Source: Chloroflexota bacterium (GTDB lineage Bacteria; Chloroflexota; Anaerolineae; Aggregatilineales; Phototrophicaceae). From it: a stretch of DNA of 64,000 nucleotides. The notes under the pieces are model-generated. The model was not told where the DNA came from. It saw only the letters and a program-made list of their open reading frames with translations, and ran no database searches. Shown here one piece after another: positions 21,917-30,220 of this stretch; the stretch's first letter is position 1, and every line of letters begins with the position of its first letter. The DNA lies in assembly GCA_011525385.1 (NCBI GenBank), contig WTGF01000111.1, positions 1 to 64,000 of the forward strand. The letters run 5' to 3'. A program made the translations under genes and the position numbers.

Positions 21917-22696
21917 ATGGGAAACAAGCCGCTGGACATACTGGAATCGCAACTGGAAGCCCGGATCGAAGGCGCATTTGCACGCATTTTCCAAAAGCAT
22001 TTAAGCGCTCGAGATCTATCTATTCTGATTGGACGCGCCATTGAAGATGCGGCAGCGATAAACCAGGAAGCCGATGGAAAACTTGTTGCGCCAAACAGTT
22101 ACACCATTCTTTTGCATCCGGAGGTCCGAAAACAGTTCCTCAGCGAATACCCAGATCTCGCCCGGCGCTTGGCGAGGCTGGTGGTCGAACTAACACAGCA
22201 ATCCGGCTATCACCTGAATTGCGAGCCCATTGTCTTTATCGAGGAAGACAATAGGCTCGCCGTTCATCAGTTCAGGATCCGCGCTCATCACGGAGAAATC
22301 GAGCGCTTCGAAACAAAGAACATGTATCCTGTCGATAGAGCAGATACTGCAGCATACGAACGGTGCCTGATAAGGATTATCGGCGCGGCTGCCCCAATCG
22401 AGCTGGAAAAGCCCGTGATCAACATCGGACGAGACGATGACAATGACATTGTCGTCAATGACGCCTATGTCTCGAGGCATCACCTGCAACTGCGATTTCG
22501 AAATGGCGCCTATATCCTGTTTGACCTTAATAGCCGAGGCGGTACCTATGTCGGCAACGTTTCTGTGCAAGAACATCAATTGGGGGATGGGGATATCATT
22601 CGCATTGGCCATACCGAACTGGTATATAACCAGCACGACGCTCGCCCCGACAAGGATGAAACCAGTCGCGAAATAAGGCAGGATCGTGAGTATTGA
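21917..22696 (+). CDS. FhaA-like protein (DUF3662 plus FHA domain)
   Basis: A 259-residue cytoplasmic protein. Residues 1-115 match the DUF3662 domain of mycobacterial FhaA (LDILESQLEARIEGAFARIF ... VAPNSYTILLHPE). The FHA domain (about 158-245) keeps its phosphothreonine-binding core: INIGRDDDNDIVVND, SRHH and NSRGGTYVGN. FHA proteins read Thr phosphorylation by Ser/Thr kinases, often to regulate cell-wall synthesis. It overlaps the second FHA gene by 11 bases and heads an operon with MTA phosphorylase, a SEDS protein and a PBP-like protein. No kinase is encoded in this window. Confidence 0.88.
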   Translation: MGNKPLDILESQLEARIEGAFARIFQKHLSARDLSILIGRAIEDAAAINQEADGKLVAPNSYTILLHPEVRKQFLSEYPDLARRLARLVVELTQQSGYHLNCEPIVFIEEDNRLAVHQFRIRAHHGEIERFETKNMYPVDRADTAAYERCLIRIIGAAAPIELEKPVINIGRDDDNDIVVNDAYVSRHHLQLRFRNGAYILFDLNSRGGTYVGNVSVQEHQLGDGDIIRIGHTELVYNQHDARPDKDETSREIRQDREY

Positions 22697-23141
22697 AGTC
22701 ACCGTATTCCTCTTGCGCCTGCTCGGCGGCCTGATTCTCGCGGGCTTTCTTCTGGCATTGTTTTACATGATCTGGCGCAGTCTCATTCAGATGACAGACA
22801 CTCTCGAAGCCGAACAAACGCGTTACGCCAGACTAGCCGCCATTGGCGATCAGGATGGCGAACATCGTCCTGACAAGAGTTTCGCTCTGTTACCGATCAC
22901 AAGCTTGGGCAGATCATCGAGCAATGCCATCGTTGTCGATAATGAATATGCCAGCGCCCTCCACGCCACAATCGTCTTGGAAGACGGCCAGTGGTGGATA
23001 GAAGACCGCGAGAGCCGCAATGGCACTCAGCTCAACAATCAGAGAATTCAACAGCGTACAGCCCTGGCCGATGGTGATGAGATCCGTATCGGTCGCTGCA
23101 GATACAGACTGATTTTGACAAAACAGCGGGCTACCTCGTAA
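22686..23141 (+). CDS. FhaB-like membrane-anchored FHA protein
   Basis: A 151-residue protein with one N-terminal membrane helix (about 5-28) and a C-terminal FHA domain (about 66-145) holding SLGRSSSNAIVVDN, SALHATI (here ALHA where SRxH is usual) and SRNGTQLNN. The domain order matches FhaB/FipA of Actinobacteria. It starts with GTG 22686, 11 bases inside the previous gene. It probably links a phosphorylated partner to the wall synthesis proteins encoded downstream. Confidence 0.87.
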   Translation: MSIEVTVFLLRLLGGLILAGFLLALFYMIWRSLIQMTDTLEAEQTRYARLAAIGDQDGEHRPDKSFALLPITSLGRSSSNAIVVDNEYASALHATIVLEDGQWWIEDRESRNGTQLNNQRIQQRTALADGDEIRIGRCRYRLILTKQRATS

Positions 23142-23194
23142 CCGTCGCGAATGGTGAGCTTGACGGGAAAGATCAAGGGAAAAGGAGTTCAACA

Positions 23195-24082
23195 ATGGAA
23201 CAGGTGAAGATCGCGGTCATTGGCGGCTCGGGACTCTACAATATGCCAAATGTTACAGATATGGTCAGCGTCGAAGTGGATACACCCTTCGGTAATCCCA
23301 GCGGCGCCATCAAGATCGGCAGCTTAAGCGGCAAACGCGTCGCCTTTCTGCCCCGTCACGGCGAGGGGCATGTGCTTTCGCCCGCGACCCTGCCCTACCG
23401 CGCGAACATTTTCGCTCTCAAAAAACTTGGCGTCCGCTTCATCATCGCGGTTAACGCCGTGGGCTCGTTGCGGGAAGACTTCGCGCCGGGAGATATCATC
23501 ACGCCCGACCAGATCGTTGACTATACGATTCACAATCGCTCCCGCTCTTTCTTCGAGTCAGGCCTGGTAGCGCACATTTCGGTTGCTGACCCGATGAGCG
23601 TCTACCTGCGCGAAATTATCGCCCATGCCGTAGAAGCGGTCGGCGGCAAAGCGCATCGACAGGGCGTCTTTTTGGTGGAGGATGGCCCGCGATTTGCGAC
23701 CCGCGCCGAGAGCCATCTGTTCCGGGCCTGGGGTTGCGATCTTATCGGCATGACCAGCGCGCCGGAAGCGTTTCTGGCGCGCGAAGCGGAGATTGACTAT
23801 GCTTCGCTGGCCCATGTCACGGACTACGACTGCTGGCGCGAAGAGGAAGAAGCGGTGACCTCGGACATGGTCATTCAGACGCTGTCGAAAAATATCGAGA
23901 TTGTTAAGAACGCGCTGGCTGCCGCGATCGCCAATATCGACGCCGATAAAAATGTCCCCGCGCACAGCGCGCTCGATACAGCGCTGGCAACATCGCGCCC
24001 GGCAATGGATGAGGAGATGATCGAGAAGCTGCGTCCGATTTTGACTCGCGTCTTGAATCTTGATGAAACCACAGACCGCTAG
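23195..24082 (+). CDS. mtnP: S-methyl-5'-thioadenosine phosphorylase
   Basis: Splits methylthioadenosine with phosphate into adenine and methylthioribose-1-phosphate, the substrate of MtnA at 1.9 kb. Family marks: AVIGGSGLYNM, LPRHGEGHVLSPATLPYRAN, VEDGPRFATRAESHLFR, and GMTSAPEAFLAREAEIDYA. A clear AAAGGAG lies seven bases before the ATG. It is embedded between the FHA genes and the SEDS gene, overlapping the latter by about 20 bases, so it is co-transcribed with envelope genes. A general purine nucleoside phosphorylase is a weaker option. Confidence 0.92.
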   Translation: MEQVKIAVIGGSGLYNMPNVTDMVSVEVDTPFGNPSGAIKIGSLSGKRVAFLPRHGEGHVLSPATLPYRANIFALKKLGVRFIIAVNAVGSLREDFAPGDIITPDQIVDYTIHNRSRSFFESGLVAHISVADPMSVYLREIIAHAVEAVGGKAHRQGVFLVEDGPRFATRAESHLFRAWGCDLIGMTSAPEAFLAREAEIDYASLAHVTDYDCWREEEEAVTSDMVIQTLSKNIEIVKNALAAAIANIDADKNVPAHSALDTALATSRPAMDEEMIEKLRPILTRVLNLDETTDR

Positions 24083-25445
24083 ACAAAAGCCGCTCGGCGG
24101 CAGCGAAAAAGCCTGCCGCGCTCACGCAAAATCGCAAGCCGTCTCGTCGCATGAGCGACGCGGTTTACGTAAACAGAGCAGCCCCTTTACTCCAAGTCGG
24201 CAGCAATGGCTGCTGCTTTCGCTTGCGGGCGCCTTTATTGCGACCAATACCCTGGCTCTGGCGCTAAGCGGGGGTTCCGAGCAAAGTGACTGGACCGGTC
24301 TTGCCCTCTGGATAAGCTGCGCGTTGGTTGGCGGGAAGATTTTGGATCGTTTTCTGCCGGATCAAGATCCAATTCTCTTTCCTATCGTCATGTTGTTAAG
24401 CGGCTGGGGCTTGCTGACGATCGCGCGCTTGGCGCCGCCATTTGCGAATCGACAAGAGATTTGGCTGCTTGTCTCAACTGGGGCGATGCTGCTGGCAGCA
24501 GTATTTCCTCATGCATTGCGCTGGATGCGTTCCTACCGCTATGTCATTCTGGCCGTCGCATTGGCGCTGATGCTCGCCACCATCGTATTTGGCAGTAATC
24601 CCTCGGGCTTCCCCTTTGCGCCGCGGCTCTGGCTGCGCTTTGGCGGGTTCTATTTTCAGCCATCCGAGATGATGAAACTGGTCTTGGTGGCCTTCCTGGC
24701 CAGCTACCTTGGCGAAAGCGCTACGGCATTCAGAATCGCCGACAAGGATAGCAGCGCGAAAGCTCACCTGCCGCGGCTGCTGGGGCCAACGGCGCTGATC
24801 GCGGCAGTTTCAGTTGTCATGCTCATCTGGCAGCGCGATCTTGGCGCCGCCATGCTGTTTTTCGTTGTATTTGTACTTATGTTGTATTTGACAAGCGGCG
24901 ACTGGCGCGTGATTGCGGGTGGCGCGGCAATGGTGATTGTGGCCGGATTCGTCGCTTATCACTTGTTTGATGTCGTCCGCTTGCGCGTCGACATCTGGCT
25001 GAATCCATGGCCCGAGGCGGATAGCCGCGCCTACCAGATTGTACAAAGCCTGATGGCTTTCAGTTCAGGCGGCATATTCGGAAGGGGCCTGGGCCAAGGT
25101 TCGCCGCTCTATGTACCGGTGGCGCACTCGGATTTTATATTTGCGGCGCTAGCTGAAGAATGGGGTCTGCTCGGCGTCATCAGTGTATTAAGCTGTTTCG
25201 CGGTCTTGACGCTGCGCGGCTTGAGCATCGGGCTGCGGCATTCCACGAGCGCATTCCGCCGGCTATTCGCGATTGGCTTGTCCACGATGCTGGCCGCTCA
25301 AGCGATCATGATCATGGCGGGCGTGCTCAAACTGATCCCTTTAACAGGTGTAACGCTGCCCTTCTTCAGTTACGGCGGCAGCTCCTTGCTGGTCAGCTTC
25401 GTTATGATCGGCATCCTGATTCGCCTGTCTTCCGAGGCCCGCTAA
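24063..25445 (+). CDS. SEDS-family glycan polymerase (FtsW/RodA type)
   Basis: About 460 residues with ten predicted helices. Family marks: RLWLRFGGFYFQPSEMMKLVLVAF... region, WQRDLGAAMLFF, YQIVQSLMAFSSGGIFGRGLGQG, and VTLPFFSYGGSSLL. SEDS proteins polymerise lipid II with a class B PBP partner. The start is ATG 24063, inside the end of mtnP. The N-terminal tail (residues about 22-38) is encoded by a 51-base dispersed repeat also found between genes at 48737-48787, so the tail is probably not functional sequence. The downstream PBP-like gene shares one base with this stop. Confidence 0.9.
   Translation: MKPQTARQKPLGGSEKACRAHAKSQAVSSHERRGLRKQSSPFTPSRQQWLLLSLAGAFIATNTLALALSGGSEQSDWTGLALWISCALVGGKILDRFLPDQDPILFPIVMLLSGWGLLTIARLAPPFANRQEIWLLVSTGAMLLAAVFPHALRWMRSYRYVILAVALALMLATIVFGSNPSGFPFAPRLWLRFGGFYFQPSEMMKLVLVAFLASYLGESATAFRIADKDSSAKAHLPRLLGPTALIAAVSVVMLIWQRDLGAAMLFFVVFVLMLYLTSGDWRVIAGGAAMVIVAGFVAYHLFDVVRLRVDIWLNPWPEADSRAYQIVQSLMAFSSGGIFGRGLGQGSPLYVPVAHSDFIFAALAEEWGLLGVISVLSCFAVLTLRGLSIGLRHSTSAFRRLFAIGLSTMLAAQAIMIMAGVLKLIPLTGVTLPFFSYGGSSLLVSFVMIGILIRLSSEAR
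24126..24176. repeat. Dispersed hairpin repeat inside the SEDS gene
   Basis: Thirty-five bases (24142-24176) are identical to 48753-48787, with further similarity to the left. It holds the hairpin CGTCGC-ATGA-GCGACG and the palindrome GTTTACGTAAAC. Confidence 0.8.
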
Positions 25446-26863
25446 TGATTGCGGCGCCAGCAATCAAACGCCTGATGTTAGCGATACTCTTGCTCTTCGC
25501 GGCGATAGCCCTGGCAGCAACTTATTGGGCGCTTGCCGGACGAGATAGCATACTGCTTCGGGACGACAATCCCCGTTTGATCGAGGCCGTCGCGCGGATC
25601 CATCGCGGCAGCATTTACGACCGTCAGGAACAGTTGTTGGTCGAAAGCGCCGAAACCAACAGCGGTATGAGAAGATCTTACCTTCGGCCGTCAACATACA
25701 GCCTGGTCGGCTATTACAGTTTGCGTTACGGCTCCTCCGGCGTCGAAGCTGCCTTCAATGATGCTTTGATCGGAAGCAAATCGACGGAAACTTTAGAGAA
25801 CTATTTCACCCGCGAGATCCTCAACGTGCCGCAAAAAGGCGCGGATCTGCGGCTCACGCTCATGGCCGATGTCCAGGACGCGCTCACGCTCGCCATGCGC
25901 GGCTATCGAGGCGCAGCCGTAGTGATGGACTCAAAGAGCGGAGCGATTTTGGCATTAGCCAGTTTACCCGCTTACGATCCCAATACGCTCGATGAGGACT
26001 GGGCAGACCTGGTTGCCGACGAGGGCAGGCCATTTTTCAACCGCGCCCTACAAGGCCTGTATCAGCCGGGCAGCGCTATGACAACCCTGTGGCTGGCAGA
26101 CGCGATTCAGTCCGGCTATGACCTGTCAACACCATTTGCGGAGCCAGATGCGCCGGTTGAACTCGAGCCAGACCTGAGTTTCAAGTGCTTGTTCCAACCG
26201 CCCAGCAAAGAAATCACCCTGATAGAAGCTTTCATTTCCGGGTGCCCCGCTCCCTTCGTCAACTACCAGGCAACGCTAACCGGGGAAAGCTATGCGAGGA
26301 TCGTAGAGGCCTTTTCACTGGGAGAACCGAGTACCCTGGCGGGTTTCCCGGTTCCGGGCGCCGGCGCCATTGCGGCAAGCGAAGTTGACGAGGCCCCGGA
26401 ATCGGATGCTACCCGCTTGCGCGACGCCTTGGGACAAGGCAACCTGACTATGACCCCGCTGCAAATGGCCGCCATCATGTCTGCGGTAGCGGGTGATGGC
26501 GCCGCGCCGACGCCCTATGTTTTGTCGGGGATTCGCCAGCCGGGCGCGGAAACATGGGAGGAGAAGAGGCCAGAACAAAGCGCTCGCATTATGTTGGCGC
26601 CCGACACCGCCGCAAAACTTCGCGTCGTGTTCCTAGAGGCCTGGAATAAGCTACGAGGCGAATCCGCCCCTCTCGATCGCAGAGTCGGCGCGAAGTTTGC
26701 CATGTCCCGCTCCGGTGAAGAGGCGCAGATATGGCTGACTGGGTTTGTGACGCCAGACGAGAGACCGGCGGTTGCATTTGTCGCTGTGCTGGAAAACACG
26801 GACGATATCGAAGCGCTTGTCGGGATCGGCCAAGCAGTTACCCAAGCGCTTCTGTCATCGTGA
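25445..26863 (+). CDS. PBP2-like transpeptidase-fold protein with lost catalytic motifs
   Basis: A 472-residue membrane protein (helix about 8-28) of the class B penicillin-binding type. ARIHRGSIYDRQEQLLVES matches the PBP dimerisation region, and VMDSKSGAILALASLPAYDPN leads into the transpeptidase domain. The active site is degraded: in YQPGSAMTTLW the serine (S210) is kept but the lysine of SxxK is T213; the KTG motif reads KFAMS (K417 onward). SxN is also not evident (SGC). It starts on the stop of the SEDS gene (TAATG). It probably acts as a scaffold or regulator of the SEDS enzyme and not as a cross-linker. Confidence 0.82.
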   Translation: MIAAPAIKRLMLAILLLFAAIALAATYWALAGRDSILLRDDNPRLIEAVARIHRGSIYDRQEQLLVESAETNSGMRRSYLRPSTYSLVGYYSLRYGSSGVEAAFNDALIGSKSTETLENYFTREILNVPQKGADLRLTLMADVQDALTLAMRGYRGAAVVMDSKSGAILALASLPAYDPNTLDEDWADLVADEGRPFFNRALQGLYQPGSAMTTLWLADAIQSGYDLSTPFAEPDAPVELEPDLSFKCLFQPPSKEITLIEAFISGCPAPFVNYQATLTGESYARIVEAFSLGEPSTLAGFPVPGAGAIAASEVDEAPESDATRLRDALGQGNLTMTPLQMAAIMSAVAGDGAAPTPYVLSGIRQPGAETWEEKRPEQSARIMLAPDTAAKLRVVFLEAWNKLRGESAPLDRRVGAKFAMSRSGEEAQIWLTGFVTPDERPAVAFVAVLENTDDIEALVGIGQAVTQALLSS

Positions 26864-26891
26864 ATCCAGATTCGACCTGCGACGTCCTGCC

Positions 26892-29800
26892 CTACCCAAT
26901 CAGCGAAACGCCTCTCGACGCAAGCTCCTGGTTGAAGGCCGCAATGTCGCCCTCTTTCACCGCGTCGAAGAGTTTGAGTTGATCTCCAATGAGTCCCGAT
27001 AGCTTGTCGAATACGGCATAGGACTGCTCCGTGGGCGGGTACTCTCCCAAAGCAACCACAGATGGCAAGGCGCTCAAGCGCCGCAAGGGATCTGTGCCGC
27101 TGTTGACCCGCCCCGGCCAGCCTTCGCGCAAGTCAGGGATCAGAATGCCTTTCTCTATCTCGAGGATGGCTTCTCGCAGCGCGCTGGCGCGTTCCGCCAG
27201 GTCCTTGGTCTCGTCAGATTGCGACAGGCGCTCGCAGAGGCTCTTCAACTGAGTTCGGTGGCCCCGCATCGCATTGATGGACTCAGTCGCTGCCGAGTAG
27301 AAATCGTAGATCGTCTTCAGCAAGCCGTATTGACGCTCAAGCTCGTCTTGCGACGCGTCAGATGTGGCGTCCTTGACCAGGTTGAATGACCGCGTCTGAA
27401 GATCATCAGCAACCTGAAGAGCGACCTGATATTCGCCGGGCGCAACTGTAGGTCCAGGCATGCGCTCGAACTGTACATCATCGCCCTTTAGCTTCGGCGA
27501 GTCCGGCAAACGCATATCCCAGAGGAAGCGATTCCATCCGACATTGGCAGTGAGGAATATTGCAGATTTGTCCTTTTTATCCTTCTGTGACTTCCGATCC
27601 TCGTCGTCCATACTGAAGAATTCGCGCAAGAGATTCCCGTTCTCATCCGAGAAACTCAACTTGATCTTGCCTTCAGGGCTTTCGTGAAGGTAATAAGCGA
27701 CCATGACCCCGCGCGGCAGATTCTCGCCCGAATCGAGGAAGCTGCGTTCGACAACATTCTCCTCGCTGCGCGAATGCGTGTAAGCCGCCATAACGCCGGT
27801 GGAACTCATATAGGTTTTGCCCGGCTGATCAACCAGGCGCCGTCCATCAATGCTCTCAAGAAGACGTTGGGTATCACGTGGTTGGAGCAACAGTGATCGT
27901 GACGGCGCTGACTCGCCCGTCAATTGTTGCAGGCGCGTCAGGTCATCGAGAATCCAGAACGAGCGGCCATGTGTCGCAGCGATAAGATCGTCCCTCTTGA
28001 CCAGCAGATCGTGCACCGGCGTGATCGGCAAGTTGAGTTGAAGTCGCTGCCAATTGGCGCCGTCGTCGAAGGAACAGTAGACACCGGTCTCTGTACCCGC
28101 ATAGAGCAGGCCCTCCCGCGCCGGATCGCAGCGGATAACCCGCGTGAAGTCGTCAGAAGCTATGCCCGCGTTAATGCGCGTCCAGGATTGTCCATAATCT
28201 GTCGTCTTGTAAAGATAGGGCGCATAGTCATCCAGTTTGTAACGGGTCGCAGCCAGATAGCAAGTTGCCGGGTCATGCGCCGAGGGCTCCAGCATGCTGA
28301 TCAGGGACCATTCGGGCAGATCCGGGGGCGTAATGTTCTGCCAGTTCGCGCCATTGTCCCGGGAGATGTGCACCAGTCCGTCGTCCGAGCCCGCCCACAA
28401 GACACCTGGTTCCTGCGGCGATTCAGCAAAGGAAAAGACAGTGGCGTAAACCTCCGCGCCGACCGCATCTCGGTTGATCGGCCCACCCGTGACCTTGAGC
28501 GTCTCGGGATCGGCGCGGGTCAAGTCCGGGCTGATCGGCCCCCAACTGTGTCCCTCGTCAGTTGATTTGAAGACCATATTTCCGCCGACGTAGAGCGTAT
28601 CCGGATCATGTGGGGAGAAAACGATGGGGTAGGTCCAGGCAAAGCGATACTCGAGGTCAGCCGCCGCTTCGCCAGCCATATATTCCGGCCAGGTGGTGAC
28701 CAGCCGCAACTGCATGGTGCTATGGTCATAACGCTGCAAGCAGTTGCCGCCACCCGGCGAACTGCCGATGGCGCCGACAAAGACGATGTCGTCATTGTCC
28801 GGTTTGACCGCGATATAGCCGCTCTCGCCGGAGCCGGCGATAAAGCCATCCATCCACATCAGCGAGGACTTGTTGTTGCGGCTTGGCACGGCGACGCTGC
28901 TATTGTCCTGCTGTGTGCCATAAACGTAGTAGGGATCGCGATTGTCGGCCGCGACGTGATAGAACTGCGCCGTCGGTTGATTGAAGATTGTCGACCAAGA
29001 CGCCCCGCCGTTCAAGGAAACGCAGGCGCCGCCATCATTTCCCTGCACCATTCGCGCCGGATTGTTGGGGTCAATCCACAGATCATGGTTGTCGCCATGC
29101 GGCGTAGCGATCATCGAATAAGTGCGGCCGCCGTCAATGGACTTCCAAAAGCGCAGATTGTTGACATAAACCGTGTCCGCGTCCTGCGGATCAGGGGTGA
29201 GGTGCATATAATACCAGGCGCGCGAGATGATATCGTTGTTGCGCGCGACATGCCGCCAGGTATCGCCATAGTCATCGGAGCGGTACATGCCGCCGTCTTG
29301 ATGCTCGATCAAAGCATAGACGCGGCCGGGTTTGGCCGGGGACGCGGCAATGCCGATCTTGCCCAGAATCCCCCCCGGCAAGCCCTTGTTCTCTGTGATG
29401 CTGTGCCAGGTGTCGCCGCCGTCGGTAGAACGCCAGATACCGCTGTCTTCACCGCCACTGCTGATCATATGGAAGTTGCGATAAGCCTCCCAAATCGACG
29501 CGTACATGATGCGCGGATTGTTCAGGTCGATGCTCAGGTCCACCGCGCCAGCTTTGTCGCTGACGAAGAGCACCTGTTCCCAGGACGCGCCGCCGTCCCT
29601 CGACTTGAAAACGCCGCGCTGCTGATTCCTCCCGAATGCATGTCCCAATGCCGCGACGAACACGATGTCAGGGTCCTGCGGGTGGATGCGAATCTTGCCG
29701 ATGTGGCGGGTATCTTCCAGGCCGATGTGCCGCCAGCTGCGCCCGGCGTCGCTGGATTTGTAAACGCCGTCCCCATGCGAGACGTCAATGCGAATGGTCG

Positions 29801-30059
29801 CTTCGCCCGTGCCGGCGTAGATGACGTTGGGATCGACTTCCGAGACAGCCAGCGCCCCGACCGAAGACGTGTTGAAGTAGCCGTCGGAAATGCAGCGCCA
29901 GTATTGACCGGCGTCATCGGTCTTCCAGACGCCGCCGGCGCAAGCGCCGAAGTAAAAGGTGCCGAGGTCGTTTGCGTCGCCGGCCACGGTGACGACGCGT
30001 CCGCCGCGGAAGGGTCCGATGCAGCGCCAGCGTCCGATGTTGTCGAGGGGAAGGGTCAT
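26892..30059 (-). CDS. Giant Asp-box (BNR/VPS10-like) beta-propeller protein
   Basis: A 1055-residue protein made mostly of Asp-box repeats (S-x-D-x-G-x-x-W), for example WKTDDAGQYW, KSSDAGRSW, KSRDGGASW, RSTDGGDTW, RSDDYGDTW and KTTDYGQSW, forming one or two sortilin/sialidase-like propellers over residues about 1-720. The remaining 300 residues contain a beta-rich segment and a helical region. The family is usually annotated as glycosyl hydrolase, but no catalytic residues can be assigned. No signal peptide is visible (MTLPLDNIGRWRCIGPFRGG), unusual for a family that is usually exported. The long open frame on the opposite strand is a shadow. Confidence 0.82.
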   Translation of the reverse strand: MTLPLDNIGRWRCIGPFRGGRVVTVAGDANDLGTFYFGACAGGVWKTDDAGQYWRCISDGYFNTSSVGALAVSEVDPNVIYAGTGEATIRIDVSHGDGVYKSSDAGRSWRHIGLEDTRHIGKIRIHPQDPDIVFVAALGHAFGRNQQRGVFKSRDGGASWEQVLFVSDKAGAVDLSIDLNNPRIMYASIWEAYRNFHMISSGGEDSGIWRSTDGGDTWHSITENKGLPGGILGKIGIAASPAKPGRVYALIEHQDGGMYRSDDYGDTWRHVARNNDIISRAWYYMHLTPDPQDADTVYVNNLRFWKSIDGGRTYSMIATPHGDNHDLWIDPNNPARMVQGNDGGACVSLNGGASWSTIFNQPTAQFYHVAADNRDPYYVYGTQQDNSSVAVPSRNNKSSLMWMDGFIAGSGESGYIAVKPDNDDIVFVGAIGSSPGGGNCLQRYDHSTMQLRLVTTWPEYMAGEAAADLEYRFAWTYPIVFSPHDPDTLYVGGNMVFKSTDEGHSWGPISPDLTRADPETLKVTGGPINRDAVGAEVYATVFSFAESPQEPGVLWAGSDDGLVHISRDNGANWQNITPPDLPEWSLISMLEPSAHDPATCYLAATRYKLDDYAPYLYKTTDYGQSWTRINAGIASDDFTRVIRCDPAREGLLYAGTETGVYCSFDDGANWQRLQLNLPITPVHDLLVKRDDLIAATHGRSFWILDDLTRLQQLTGESAPSRSLLLQPRDTQRLLESIDGRRLVDQPGKTYMSSTGVMAAYTHSRSEENVVERSFLDSGENLPRGVMVAYYLHESPEGKIKLSFSDENGNLLREFFSMDDEDRKSQKDKKDKSAIFLTANVGWNRFLWDMRLPDSPKLKGDDVQFERMPGPTVAPGEYQVALQVADDLQTRSFNLVKDATSDASQDELERQYGLLKTIYDFYSAATESINAMRGHRTQLKSLCERLSQSDETKDLAERASALREAILEIEKGILIPDLREGWPGRVNSGTDPLRRLSALPSVVALGEYPPTEQSYAVFDKLSGLIGDQLKLFDAVKEGDIAAFNQELASRGVSLIG

Positions 30060-30175
30060 GATGGTTGTGCTTTCGTTGTGGTGGATGAGATGGGGGCTAT
30101 TGTAGCGTGTAATGAGAAAAGCTCGAAAATGTGATTCGATATTCGCAGATCCGCAAAGTATAAGTAGAATGTGTC

Positions 30176-30197
30176 AAACGAGATTTTTTCTCGTTTT
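30176..30197 (+). promoter_or_regulatory. Hairpin in the leader of the rloA-like gene
   Basis: AAACGAGA and TCTCGTTT pair around a five-T loop and end in a short T-run, 24 bases before the ATG. TAGAAT (30165-30170) could be the -10, placing the hairpin at the 5' end of the message. It could be a weak terminator or leader control; its A/T-rich stem is not strong. Confidence 0.35.
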
Positions 30198-30220
30198 GTG
30201 CGAGAGAAGGGCGTGAAATC

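Noticed and set aside
28608..30134. A 508-codon open frame on the plus strand
   Set aside because: It lies antisense to the Asp-box protein gene, whose repeats are beyond doubt. The frame is open only because of GC-rich codon bias.
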